A stretch of 64,000 nucleotides of DNA, taken from Patiria miniata. Its lineage: Eukaryota; Echinodermata; Asteroidea; Valvatida; Asterinidae. A model generated the notes under the pieces. The model saw nothing but the letters and a program-made list of their open reading frames with translations. It made no database searches and was not told where the DNA came from. Position numbers and translations under genes: made by a program. Shown in pieces: positions 1 through 9,365 of this stretch. Every line of letters starts with the position of its first letter. The stretch's first letter is position 1. The stretch lies in NCBI RefSeq assembly GCF_015706575.1, contig NW_024037070.1, positions 6,789,598 through 6,853,597 on the forward strand, in the 5' to 3' direction.

Positions 1-598
1 TACAGGCGTATTGTAGACACCTTAGGGTTCAAGGGAGGCTATACGTGCCTTTCAGCGTAAAAGTCTGTGTTCCTGTCTTTGACAGCCTAGATTAAGACTG
101 GATCGTGTCAGTGAAGAGAAAGGCCCATCTCTTTGTACTCACTGGATGCTGACAGACTGGATTCAGAGCAGAGTCTGTACCACCGGTTAATTGATAGCGT
201 TTGATAGACTGGGGCTTAATATAAACGGCTTCCTCTCGACAATTAGCCATAAAGCACCAGAAAATGGACAAGTTATTTTTTATGTTGAAAATGAATGAAG
301 CTGCTGCAAATTGCTTTCTGACTGGCTTGACCTGAAATATTTAAGTCAACGGCCTGATGATGAGATCTTAGCAAGATCTCCTCCAGAGGTAAATGACAGT
401 GGTACCGGTACAAGAAACAACACGTTTCTTGTATCACTGTAATAACAATGTGTTAACCACTTGTGCAGCGATATAAATCTATAACGTTATCATAATCTAA
501 TACGTAAACATTCATCCGAACATGCTGCACATCTGTGAGAAACATTGAGATTGCATTGAAAATGTGCTTCTTGTAATGCCTTCCCCCAAAAGGGCATT
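1..598. other. Unassigned non-coding DNA
   Basis: I see no coding, RNA or repeat structure I can support here. A phrase near 292-365 (reading TGAATGAA, GCTTTCTGACTGG, TTGACCTGAAA, GGCCTGATGA) recurs in looser form at 33945-34035, so an old dispersed repeat may be present. Confidence 0.4.
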
Positions 599-857
599 AT
601 TTATTTTTTATTTTTTATTTCAGCCACATCCAACAGCGCAAGCGCCAATAACAGGATGGATAAATGGAGAGAAGACAATGAGAAGAAGTTACAGTTTTAG
701 AGGTGGGAGGAAAAGCCCAGAAGAATATTCTGGGGGAAACCTGCGGAATCAGGCAGGGACTGAAAACCCAATCCACATATTGGCCCGGGCGGGATTCGAA
801 CCCGGGTCACAGCGGTGGAAGGCGAGGAAAGCACCGCTACGCCAACCTGACTCCCTT
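599..857 (-). mobile_element. tRNA-derived SINE with A-rich tail
   Basis: Read on the minus strand, the element starts with a tRNA-like head at 855-783. It contains an A box (TGGCGTAGCGG) and a perfect B box (GGTTCGAATCC), the two parts of an internal Pol III promoter. A body of about 150 bp follows, whose plus-strand text (GGGGGAAACCTGCGGAATCA) resembles the conserved central domain seen in several metazoan SINE families. The element ends in an A-rich tail, visible on the plus strand as the TTTATTTTTTATTTTTTATT run at 599-621. The head does not fold into a clean cloverleaf (the anticodon stem is poor), which argues for a SINE and against a working tRNA gene. The order head, body, tail is seen directly; the family match is from memory of the general domain and is tentative. 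Confidence 0.7.
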
Positions 858-1097
858 AAAAGAATAACCTCAACACTTTTTCAAGGAGTTAGCCGTTCAT
901 GTGTACAGTTTCTGGCTTTCCAATCTAGGGTGCCAACTGATTGGGCACCCAGTGCATTCCATCCAAAGTATTCCAGGTTGGACAACGACGTCTTCATTGC
1001 ATTGACGTCCAGGGTATCAATTTCTGCTGACAAAGCCACTATTTTTACATTTTTTAAAAACATTTTTACCTCCAATGGAGAAAGCTGAAATTTCATT

Positions 1098-1450
1098 TAC
1101 ATATTCCTTGTGTCTGGAATAACAAAGATTCTTGGTTTAAAAAGTAAATATGTCTTTGGGCGACGTGTTTACAGAAAATAAATCGCAGATTATTATGCCA
1201 GTTCATCGTAATTTTATGTACGAACTTCTCGTGTGAAGACTTCCTGACGCACGTGTGCACGCAAAATGCATAGCTATAGCAACTGTGTTGCATGCGCGCA
1301 CGAAAGTCTTCACGCAAGAAGCTCGTACTGAGGATGTTTACAATAAAAGCGTGAATCTGCAATTTATTTTTCGGTAAACACGTCACCCACGGACATATTT
1401 ACTTTTTCTGAACCCAGCATCTTTGTAATTCCATACGCAGGGAATATGTA
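1098..1450. mobile_element. Foldback MITE of about 350 bp
   Basis: The two ends are imperfect inverted copies of about 100 bp. TACATATTCC at 1098 is matched by GGAATATGTA ending at 1450, and inside these GTAAATATGTC and GACGTGTTTAC pair with GTAAACACGTC and GACATATTTAC. Inverted matching continues toward the centre (GTACGAACTTCTCGTGTGAAGACTT against AAGTCTTCACGCAAGAAGCTCGTAC), so almost the whole element can fold on itself. It has no ORF of its own and must be non-autonomous. I could not define a clear target-site duplication. Confidence 0.75.
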
Positions 1451-3306
1451 CTCGAAAGTTTAATTTCCTCGATCAGGTACAAATATGAAACAAACATTTT
1501 GTAAAAAGTTTCGCTATGGCAGCAGAAGTTCACCTGGTTTCCGTGGCATTGTTACTGGGCTAATTGTTACTAAGACTTGCCCAATAACCTATTGTTTCTC
1601 ACTTTAATTCCAGATTTATGGACTACACCATTTGAACAATGAATTAACAAGCCTCACACTGTAACCGCAGGAAAAAACTACCTTTGTAAATGTACGTTTA
1701 CAATGTACATACCTACAGATCTGCCTTTCCATGAGCCATGTGAGTACAACCTCTTTTGATCTGTTTCTCCCATGCTGTTGTATTACCTTGATTGTGTGTT
1801 TCTGTAAATCGTTAGATGCTTGAATCGGACTGTTAGATTGATCAGTGTTATTGAAAATCTTTGCCTGTGTAATCTTCATACATGTATATGAGTCATTTTC
1901 CATGTTCACTTTATGATTATAAGGCTAATATCGATCCCCCAGATTCCCCATGGTAAAGTTGCATTCGGACCTGCTTTCTAAAAACGCTTTTACGAGAGAC
2001 CAGAATGCCCTTTTTCAGTGTAAACACAAGCGGTGTTCTTGTCACACACCAGCTGGGGCGGCATTGTGAAGCTGTAACTCAGCAATGCGATACGCAGTGC
2101 CAGCGTGATTTCCGGCATTCCCACCATGAGGTACCGGTACTTCCCCGTATAAATTTGTTGTGATTGGCTATTAAAGAAAAGTCGTCGGAATAAAAGAAAA
2201 TGTCCGTTCTCTGTCCAATAGTATTTGTCGTGACCTGGGACTCAGATTACCAGCAGCATAACATTCACATGTCGTCATCTGCCAACGGGGAAAATATGAG
2301 AGATACATTGTATGAAATGAAGATGTTACACAAATGTACGAAGTTTCTGCCACATAGGCCTATAGAGTGGTCATCCTACATGAACTTTACCATTTTTTCT
2401 CTTGAAATTCCAAAGTAATACGTCTAAGAAGTTAGTGCACTGAAGGTGGTCTGTACCATTCCTGTACAGGGGATCTTATTCCACTCATATATGCAGCCTT
2501 TACGTGCACGGTTGCCAGCGATTTGGACGAGGTTGCAGTACAGTCAGCATTCATGCACATTATTTTGGCTTCACTCTCTTCATGTCATGGTTGGACCATA
2601 AAGGCCATGCAGTCTCCATGCAAACAGCAAAAGCAAATTTGGGAACGTTTGTAACTTCAAAACTTGAGTTTTACTGATGATTCAATTTAAGGTCAGCTGT
2701 TCAATTTAAGGAAATGATTGAAGCCGGCAAGGCTACGAAGCGGCGAAGGGGCCTTGTCTGGCATCATTAAGGACTGTAGAATTTTGCCTGAAAATTTGAT
2801 CGTAAGCTTTATTTTAGTTTTCTTTTTGCTGTATTTTCGCTTCTCTTGTGAAAATTAGATGGAGAAAATGTGGTGGAAAGAGGAAGAAATGCGTAATTCT
2901 ACAAATTTGTCAAATTTCTTTTCAACTTTCATTTTACGAAAACTTGCACCCAAAGTATGCATGCATGTGTTAACTATTACAGACGAGGACCTAGAAAAGA
3001 GTAAAGTTGAAGCAGATGTTATTTCATTGCCTCTATGCTCCGTTGCCGTCAACTGACATGCTCGTTACAGCACCGTTACCCCCCCCCCTTGATATTTTTC
3101 ACAAGTCTGGTAAACCAATTATTACATTCTTGGTCGCTGTCAATCATGTCATGATCAAATGATTCAGGACGAAGGAGCTGGCAGAAAGCGTTTCAAGCAC
3201 ACGAATACATGAACCATATCCCACGACCGTATAGAATTGTTTTGTAGTTTACAAAACGGTACTTGTATTCGAAGTCTTTGAAACATAAATCTAAATTCAT
3301 CATATG
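1451..3306. other. Unassigned non-coding DNA
   Basis: No gene or recognisable repeat is supported. A poly-C run sits at 3079-3088. The short ORFs here have low-complexity or unremarkable products and overlap on both strands, as expected by chance. Confidence 0.4.
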
Positions 3307-3425
3307 CTATACCCGAGACAGTTTACCCATTCCTATAGAGTACCGAAGTGCGCTGCGTATTATGTTCCACGCGCACAGTAAAGTGTGTGAAGACATCAGC
3401 GTGCGAGCCCATCGCGTGGGTGGTA
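3307..3425. mobile_element. Fragment of family E inverted-repeat element
   Basis: GAGACAGTTTACCCATTCCTAT at 3311 and GAGCCCATCGCGTGGGTGGT at 3405 match the terminal repeat of the larger element at 14243-15333 (GTTTACCC, CATTCCTATTGGTCGAGAGC, CCGTC, GTGGGTGGT). The two blocks lie further apart here, so the copy is either interrupted or diverged. Confidence 0.45.
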
Positions 3426-3703
3426 AAACATTGCCCCACATTTTGCTGCATTGTGTGAAATACCAAAGCGAGCTTTGGAGTGTCCCAGAAATGGTGGAAA
3501 GCCAGCCCAAAAAATGAGCAACTTTTATTGGCCTTTTATTTTGTCTTTCATTGTCCAATTTCATTGCACCAGTTTTACTCTGCAATACACGTGGCTTCAC
3601 TTCACGGTTTATTAAGTTGTCCAATTGTGTAAATTTTTGGATTTAATGAAAAGTTCTTTTACATTCATGAACTACCGGGTATCTCGTTTTTTCCCCTTTA
3701 AAA

Positions 3704-4111
3704 CCCTAACTCCCTAGGCCTTTTTGCTAGGATGTAGCCTCAATCCTGCAAAATCCTCCAATTGGCCTCATGGAAAAATAGCATATAGCCTCAATCCTGC
3801 AAATTCCTCCGTTGTTTCTTGAATATGGTCCATGGAGGGGTGACCACTGCCTGAATCCTGCAAAATCCTCCGGCTATGACTGTCAATAGGCTGAGGCAGA
3901 GGCTGTGACATCCTGTAGCAGTGCGGAGGATGTCAAGTATAATCAAAGACTAAATTTATGCACAGCTGAGCATAAACAACACAAGGTCCGGCCCAAGACC
4001 TTGACACAGTGCGCACTCCGAAATCAGCAACGCACTTTGGCCATGTAACCTCAATCCTGCAAATTCCTCCAATTTGCAAAAAGGATTTTGGAGGATTCAG
4101 GGCGGTTAGGG
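3704..4111. mobile_element. Family C MITE, copy 1 (about 408 bp)
   Basis: The element runs from CCCTAACTCCCTAGGCC to GGGCGGTTAGGG, short inverted ends of the form CCCTAAC/GTTAGGG. Inside, a unit reading CCTCAATCCTGCAAATTCC (or AAAATCC) followed by TCC occurs at about 3740, 3788, 3849 and 4048, and an inverted version occurs near the right end (GGATTTTGGAGGATTCAGG). Closely similar copies lie at 34176-34599 (same orientation) and 27105-27425 (inverted). It has no coding capacity. Confidence 0.75.
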
Positions 4112-4160
4112 TTAAATTAATGTGTGAAAAGTACTAGCGAAAATGTACTAATGGATGTAC

Positions 4161-4232
4161 CGTACTCGTACTCATACTCGTACTCATGGAAAAAACTCGT
4201 ACTCATATTCGTACTCATCGAAAAGTACTCAA
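4161..4232. repeat. Short tandem repeat of ACTCGT/ACTCAT
   Basis: A 6-bp unit alternating between ACTCGT and ACTCAT is repeated about ten times, with an A-rich interruption in the middle. Confidence 0.75.
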
Positions 4233-4592
4233 CTACAACACTGAATTGAGCACCTTCGTTCGTGTTTCTTGTAACAGACCACATATGCTAGCAATTCTAG
4301 CTAGTAGTAAATGATACCATCCATGGAAAAGACTTCATAGCTGTGGTTGAATAATCCCCCTTATTGGAAACATCTGCTCAAACTCTCAAATTTCATATTG
4401 TGCTACATGTATTATGTGTAGGTGTACATGCAGTACCAGGACACAGTATGATGTGAGAGGTACATACCTCATGTATGTATTTTTGTACCAGTGTCCCGTG
4501 TTTATGCTCTAGTTGCAACTATATGATGTCTCAGACGAACTGAAGAATATACAGATCTCTTGTAATTGTGTTAATTGAGTCTACTTCACTCT

Positions 4593-4734
4593 ACTTACCT
4601 GTAGAGCAACACTACTTATGCATATTCCCCCTACCGGCAGGTATTTTCGCTAAGAGTTAAATACAATAGCGCCCTCCGGCGCCCTACCCATAACACCCCG
4701 CGGCATGCGTGCCTCGTGAGCGTCCTCTTTTCTC
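4593..4734 (+). repeat. Left inverted terminal repeat of DIRS element
   Basis: These 142 bases are the exact reverse complement of 10909-11050. Outside them, 4579-4592 is unique to the left end and is copied, inverted, in the internal complementary region. Identity across the whole repeat shows very little time since the last replication of the element. Confidence 0.95.
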
Positions 4735-4894
4735 TTAGCGGCAGGTCGGGTAGGACGTGCGTGAAATAGCTCGCTGTTTGCCTCGTCATTTACTACCCTT
4801 TTTTGCGTTGCAGAGAAGTATTTAATAAAAGATTTAATAATAACATTAGTTTGTAGAGTTTCATCATCTTCTGGGTTTCATTTATTTCATAAAT
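4735..4894 (+). promoter_or_regulatory. Leader between left ITR and Gag ORF
   Basis: This stretch leads from the terminal repeat to the first ATG and probably holds the 5' untranslated leader. A pyrimidine tract ending in an AG (CCCTTTTTTGCGTTGCAG, ending 4813) looks like a 3' splice site, but I cannot pair it with a convincing donor. I do not see a TATA box. The promoter role is inferred from position only. Confidence 0.4.
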
Positions 4895-7294
4895 ATGAAG
4901 CGTTTGGGGAGGGCCGATCTGTCAGTAACCGTTAGGGATAGCTCTCCCACGGGACGGACCGAGTTCTCGGGGGACTCTGCCGTTAACGCTCCGACGTTAC
5001 CGCGGCAGCAGTCTCTCGTCCGGCACCCTCAGCCACAGTCGGCTGGGGGAGTTGGCAGTTCCGCCGATCAGTTAAGGGGACCTCGGTCACCTTCTCCGGT
5101 CGACTCGGGCGGAACACCCAAACTAAAGGCACACTCCGGCAAGGTTCCCCTAAAACATATCTCCTGTGCCGGAGCAAAGCCTAAGAAGGGCCGTCAGGGC
5201 AAGCGTGGCTCGGCAACGAGCGCCGCTTTGGCACCTAGCCCTCCCCCGGTCACGGGGCAGCCCGAGGGGACTAGCCGTCACACTTCGGTGGGCGCTAGTC
5301 ACCCGTGCCCTCCCGACACAGTGCCGAACACCACTGGTTGTCGGGATGGGCTATTGCACGGGCTACCGGTCCGTCCAGCGCTCGCTCAGCCCACGGGGCC
5401 TGAGGTGCTGTCGGCCGGGTGCATTATGAGCGATACGGAGCCGATCGCCCCGGGGGATCCCGGGCCGACGGCCCCCGTGCTAGCTCGCTCAGAGGGACTA
5501 CTCTCGTCATCGGAATTTTTCCGTTGTTCGGGGGTCCCGGTGCCCCAGGTGTCTTCCGAGTTTTCCTCGGACACACCTCGGGGCCGTTCTTCTAAAAGGA
5601 AGAGTAAGAAGAAGAAGGCTGCACGCCGATTACATCGTTCTTCTTCGGGGTCTGACGACTCCTCTGACCGGTCCCGCCGGGGCAAACGCTCCCGGGGGGA
5701 GGACGCGGTTTCTAGGGCAGATTTCCTGCTGGCTTTTCAGTCAATTTCCGATACGCTATCGGCTATGTCGGCAGGCCGCCGGGCGGGCCCTATTGGGGGC
5801 CCCCCTGCAGCGGTGGATTACGGCCCACAGCCATCGGTCGCTGGGCCCGCATCACAGTCTTCAGTCACCGGTCACGCTTGGGTGACCCGGGAACAGAGGG
5901 ACATACCGCACACAATTAGTCGTGCTCCGGCGTCCCCGCCTGCGGTGAGGGCTTCACAGTCGTCGTGCGTTGGTCACGGTTGGGTGGCCCAAGCACAGCG
6001 GGACATACCGCACGTGGTTGACCGTACACCGGAGGCCCGGCCTGCAGCGAGCGTCTCGCATGCATCGGCCGTGGGCCACGGTTGGGTGGATCAGAGGCCG
6101 CGGGACCTACCGCGTACGCTGGGATCCCCGCCTGTATTGAGTATTCATCCATCTATGCAGTTTGACTCGGAGGAAGTTGTCCAGCCACTACCGCGTGGTT
6201 CGGTACAACTCGCCCCTCCTGACGGCGCTCGTTCACCGGAGTCAACTCGGCCCTCACAATCGGCTGAGTCATCCGATGACGACGAGGAACCAGACCGTTT
6301 ACAGCGGCTGTCTATCTCTGAAACGGAGCTCCGTTTAGTACAGAGGGATATGATAAGAGTACTTCATTTACCCTCCGCTGATGAGCCCCCTCCGCCTGAT
6401 CATAAATCTTTCAAGCGAAGGACGGGCTCCGCATCTAGCAGCGATAAGATATTCCCCGTACTTCCCTTAGATCAGGTATGCGTGGAACGTATCGACAGCA
6501 TCATGTCAACTGATAAATGGCGGCCGTTTCTCAATCGAGAACGGGATTATTTTCGTTTCCCGGCTGAAGATCAGGTGAAGTTCTTCACTCCGCCTACCAT
6601 CCCCGACGCCGCAAAAGATAAACTTGCGGCCGATGAGAGTGGTTCGTCTTCCAAGCGGCCCTTTGTGGACAAAACACGGGGTAAACTTGAAGATGTTTTG
6701 AAGAAGATGGATACAGCTTCACGCTTCGGTTTGAAATCAGCGTCTTTCCTGCTTCTTCTCACGGAATATCTGGCCGTGGGCTATGAAGAAGATTCGCCGA
6801 TTCCAGCAGATATGCTGACTGCGGCCCTTCATTGTCTCGACCATGGTCTACGCTCTGTGCTTGAGCAATTCGCACGCGTGTCGACCCTAGCAACGTCCAC
6901 CCGCCGGGGTAACGTGCTCGATGCACTTTTCCTCCCGTCGCAGGGTGCTCGCAAAAGACTTGAAAATCTCCCCTTGACGGGCCCGGATCTGTTTGCTGAT
7001 AAATTCGAAGAACAGATGCGAGATGAGGCCAAACGTCTGAAGGCTACAGAGAAAATCAACTTCAAGAAGCCTCCAGCACCGGCGCCCAAACAGCAGCGGG
7101 GTAAGGGCAAAACATTTGTCATTCCCCGCCGCAAGCCTCTGAAATCTGGTCGCGGTGGTTTTCGTGGCCGCACGGACAATACTTCCGGTGCGCGCGCCAC
7201 GCAGGCCCGCACGTTCTCTGGACAACAACGGCCCCAATCCGGTCGTGGTTTCCGGGCACCGGCCCCCCGCTATCCCGGGGGCTGGCGCAAGTGA
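4895..7294 (+). CDS. Gag-like protein of DIRS element
   Basis: This 799-residue ORF occupies the Gag position of the retrotransposon. The first half is long, low-complexity and rich in Pro, Ser and Gly. A basic cluster (KRKSKKKKAARR, about residue 235) could be a nuclear localisation signal. From about residue 322 to 420 there are three imperfect repeats built on GHxWVxxxxRDIPH. A more globular part with charged helices follows (about residues 460-720), and the C-terminus is an RGG/GRG-rich basic tail (about residues 730-799), suited to RNA binding in place of the CCHC knuckles of LTR Gag, which are absent. The start is the first ATG after the terminal repeat (context AAATATGAAG). The stop TGA lies inside the start of the RT ORF. 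DIRS Gag proteins are poorly conserved, so the assignment rests on position and composition. Confidence 0.85.
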   Translation: MKRLGRADLSVTVRDSSPTGRTEFSGDSAVNAPTLPRQQSLVRHPQPQSAGGVGSSADQLRGPRSPSPVDSGGTPKLKAHSGKVPLKHISCAGAKPKKGRQGKRGSATSAALAPSPPPVTGQPEGTSRHTSVGASHPCPPDTVPNTTGCRDGLLHGLPVRPALAQPTGPEVLSAGCIMSDTEPIAPGDPGPTAPVLARSEGLLSSSEFFRCSGVPVPQVSSEFSSDTPRGRSSKRKSKKKKAARRLHRSSSGSDDSSDRSRRGKRSRGEDAVSRADFLLAFQSISDTLSAMSAGRRAGPIGGPPAAVDYGPQPSVAGPASQSSVTGHAWVTREQRDIPHTISRAPASPPAVRASQSSCVGHGWVAQAQRDIPHVVDRTPEARPAASVSHASAVGHGWVDQRPRDLPRTLGSPPVLSIHPSMQFDSEEVVQPLPRGSVQLAPPDGARSPESTRPSQSAESSDDDEEPDRLQRLSISETELRLVQRDMIRVLHLPSADEPPPPDHKSFKRRTGSASSSDKIFPVLPLDQVCVERIDSIMSTDKWRPFLNRERDYFRFPAEDQVKFFTPPTIPDAAKDKLAADESGSSSKRPFVDKTRGKLEDVLKKMDTASRFGLKSASFLLLLTEYLAVGYEEDSPIPADMLTAALHCLDHGLRSVLEQFARVSTLATSTRRGNVLDALFLPSQGARKRLENLPLTGPDLFADKFEEQMRDEAKRLKATEKINFKKPPAPAPKQQRGKGKTFVIPRRKPLKSGRGGFRGRTDNTSGARATQARTFSGQQRPQSGRGFRAPAPRYPGGWRK

Positions 7295-9365
7295 CTTAGT
7301 AGACTCGTGGCGGCCTCCCGCCGTCGGACCCGTGGGAGGCCGTCTCCGAGACTTTGCGGGGTCCTGGGGTTTAATTACGTCCGACCGGTGGGTACTCGAC
7401 ACGATCGGGTGCGGCTACGCACTCGAGTTCTCGAGCACCCCCCCGTCAGACATGATCGTTCGACCGACGGTAGTTCCGTCCGATCTTACCAAACGTCTCT
7501 CCCTCGAAGGGGAGATCAGTTCCCTCCTCGGGAAACGGGCAATTCGCCCGCTCCCTCCGGGGGAGACACGGTCGGGTTTCATGTCGACCTTCTTCCTGGT
7601 ACCCAAGAAGGAGGCCGGCATGTGGCGCCCGATTTTAAATCTAAAACCCCTCAACAAATTTATTCGGCCAAGACGTTTTCGCATGGATACGCTCAACATC
7701 ATACTCCAATCGATTCGTACTCCTGCGTGGGGAGCCAGTCTAGATCTGAAAGATGCGTATCTACACATTCCTGTCAGACCAGACCACTGGAAGTTTCTTC
7801 GTTTTCAGTACGAGAACGTCCAGTACGAGTTCATGGTTCTTCCGTTTGGTCTAGCCACCTCACCCCGGGTCTTCACGCGTGTGGTGAAGACAATCGGGGC
7901 CGCATTAAGAAAACAAGGTGTGATGATCTTCATGTATCTGGACGATTGGATCATTATTGCTCAATCTCAGACGGCCGCATCGGCGGCACTCAATCTGACT
8001 TGGCGTCTAGCGGCGGATCTCGGGTTTATTATCAACGCCGAGAAATCCCATCCACATCCATCCCAATTCCCAATCTTTCTGGGAGCGTCACTCAATCTCC
8101 AGAAGGGATTGGTTCGGCCTACGGAGGAACGGATTGTAAATCTCCAACAGTGTGTGTCTCTGTTTCTCCCGACGACCATGGCCCCAGCGCAAGCCTGGCT
8201 AAGGTTGCTCGGTCTTATGGCCAGTATGGTAGATGTGGTGAACTTTTGCAGACTAAGGATGCGTCCCATCCAGTTACATCTGCTGTCCTTCTATCGGCCC
8301 AGTCGTCATCACATACGTCATCTGGTGCCGACCACACCTTGGCTAATACCGCACCTCCGTTGGTGGCTCGACAATGCCAATCTCACGGAGGGGCGCGCTT
8401 TTCACAATCCGAGGCCGTCAGTGACCATCACGACAGACGCGTCACTTTTTGGCTGGGGGGCCACCCTCCACCCGCGCCAAGTAGCGGGTCGGTGGGGGCC
8501 CACAGATTGCTCAAAACACATAAATGTGCTGGAGATGTTGGCAGTCATCAATACTCTCCAACGTTTTCAAGCATCAGTGACAAACCAAGTAGTCAACATT
8601 CGTTGCGACAATGCCACAGTAGTGGCCTACGTCAATCGACAGGGAGGCACGCGATCCGCCCAACTATGCGCGCTCACGTGGAATCTCTTCCACTGGTGTA
8701 TGGACCACGGAGTAACACTCGTGGCAACTCATCTCCCAGGCGAGGAGAACGTCACAGCCGACGCTCTCTCCAGGGGGTGGGTCGTTCCGACGGAATGGAC
8801 ACTGCGTCCGCAGGTTGTCCAAGCACTTTTTCTGTTGATCGATCGGCCTCATGTCGACCTGTTTGCCTCTCGAAACAACCACCAGTTACCGGTATACTGC
8901 GCAAGACACAACGACCCTTGCGCATGGCAGACAGACGCGCTGGCAATACGGTGGGACAGACTACTTGCGTACGCCTTTCCCCCGTTCTCCCTCATACCGC
9001 GGGTACTGACCAAAGTGGAACAGGAGGAGTGCAAGATCCTCCTCATAGCTCCCTTTTGGCCACGCCAGCCTTGGTTCCCGAGACTCATCAAGCTCTTGGT
9101 TCACCGCCCGGTGATTCTTCCGAAGAGGGCAGACATACTGTTCCAGCCCAGCTCGGGTTTTCTTCACCCGGCCCCGGAGGATCTCCACCTGACGTGCTGG
9201 GTATTATCAAACAATCCTTCCGCACGGCGGGCCTTTCTGAACGAGCTGCGGCCATTGCAGCCTGCAGCCGACGGGAGTCTACCAGGAAAATTTATAACAG
9301 TAGATTACACCATTTTTACAAATGGTGTAGAGCCAGGTCTCTGCATCCCCCCGATACTTCTATAG
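7155..9365 (+). CDS. Reverse transcriptase-RNase H of DIRS element
   Basis: The 736-residue product copies the element RNA into DNA and degrades the RNA strand. The reverse transcriptase spans about residues 120-330: the finger motif FFLVPKKE, motif A SLDLKDAY (Asp197), motif B LPFGLATSP, and the catalytic YLDD box (residues 261-264). RNase H follows at about 420-540 with its acidic residues in TTDAS (Asp428), NVLEM (Glu460), RCDN (Asp485) and TADALSR (Asp536). The tail with DLFASRNN and AYAFPPFSLIPRVL is typical of DIRS polymerases. The ORF overlaps the end of Gag by 140 nt in the +1 frame, and its 5' part carries no known domain, so translation may depend on frameshifting or internal initiation. 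The given start is simply the first ATG in frame. No frame disruption is seen. Confidence 0.93.
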   Translation: MVFVAARTILPVRAPRRPARSLDNNGPNPVVVSGHRPPAIPGAGASDLVDSWRPPAVGPVGGRLRDFAGSWGLITSDRWVLDTIGCGYALEFSSTPPSDMIVRPTVVPSDLTKRLSLEGEISSLLGKRAIRPLPPGETRSGFMSTFFLVPKKEAGMWRPILNLKPLNKFIRPRRFRMDTLNIILQSIRTPAWGASLDLKDAYLHIPVRPDHWKFLRFQYENVQYEFMVLPFGLATSPRVFTRVVKTIGAALRKQGVMIFMYLDDWIIIAQSQTAASAALNLTWRLAADLGFIINAEKSHPHPSQFPIFLGASLNLQKGLVRPTEERIVNLQQCVSLFLPTTMAPAQAWLRLLGLMASMVDVVNFCRLRMRPIQLHLLSFYRPSRHHIRHLVPTTPWLIPHLRWWLDNANLTEGRAFHNPRPSVTITTDASLFGWGATLHPRQVAGRWGPTDCSKHINVLEMLAVINTLQRFQASVTNQVVNIRCDNATVVAYVNRQGGTRSAQLCALTWNLFHWCMDHGVTLVATHLPGEENVTADALSRGWVVPTEWTLRPQVVQALFLLIDRPHVDLFASRNNHQLPVYCARHNDPCAWQTDALAIRWDRLLAYAFPPFSLIPRVLTKVEQEECKILLIAPFWPRQPWFPRLIKLLVHRPVILPKRADILFQPSSGFLHPAPEDLHLTCWVLSNNPSARRAFLNELRPLQPAADGSLPGKFITVDYTIFTNGVEPGLCIPPILL

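Noticed and set aside
783-855. Functional tRNA gene on the minus strand
   Set aside because: A and B boxes are present but the anticodon and acceptor stems do not pair, and a SINE body and A-rich tail follow.
564-1088. 174-codon plus-strand ORF
   Set aside because: It runs through a tRNA-derived SINE and into a foldback element's flank; the product reads through the B box.
3704-4232. CRISPR-like array from regularly repeated CCTCAATCCTGCAAA units
   Set aside because: Unit spacing is irregular, the sequence is eukaryotic, and the same arrangement recurs as a mobile element elsewhere.
7415-7768. Minus-strand ORFs of 60-170 codons over the DIRS coding region
   Set aside because: They mirror GC-rich RT and Gag codons, have no motif, and lie inside well-supported plus-strand genes.
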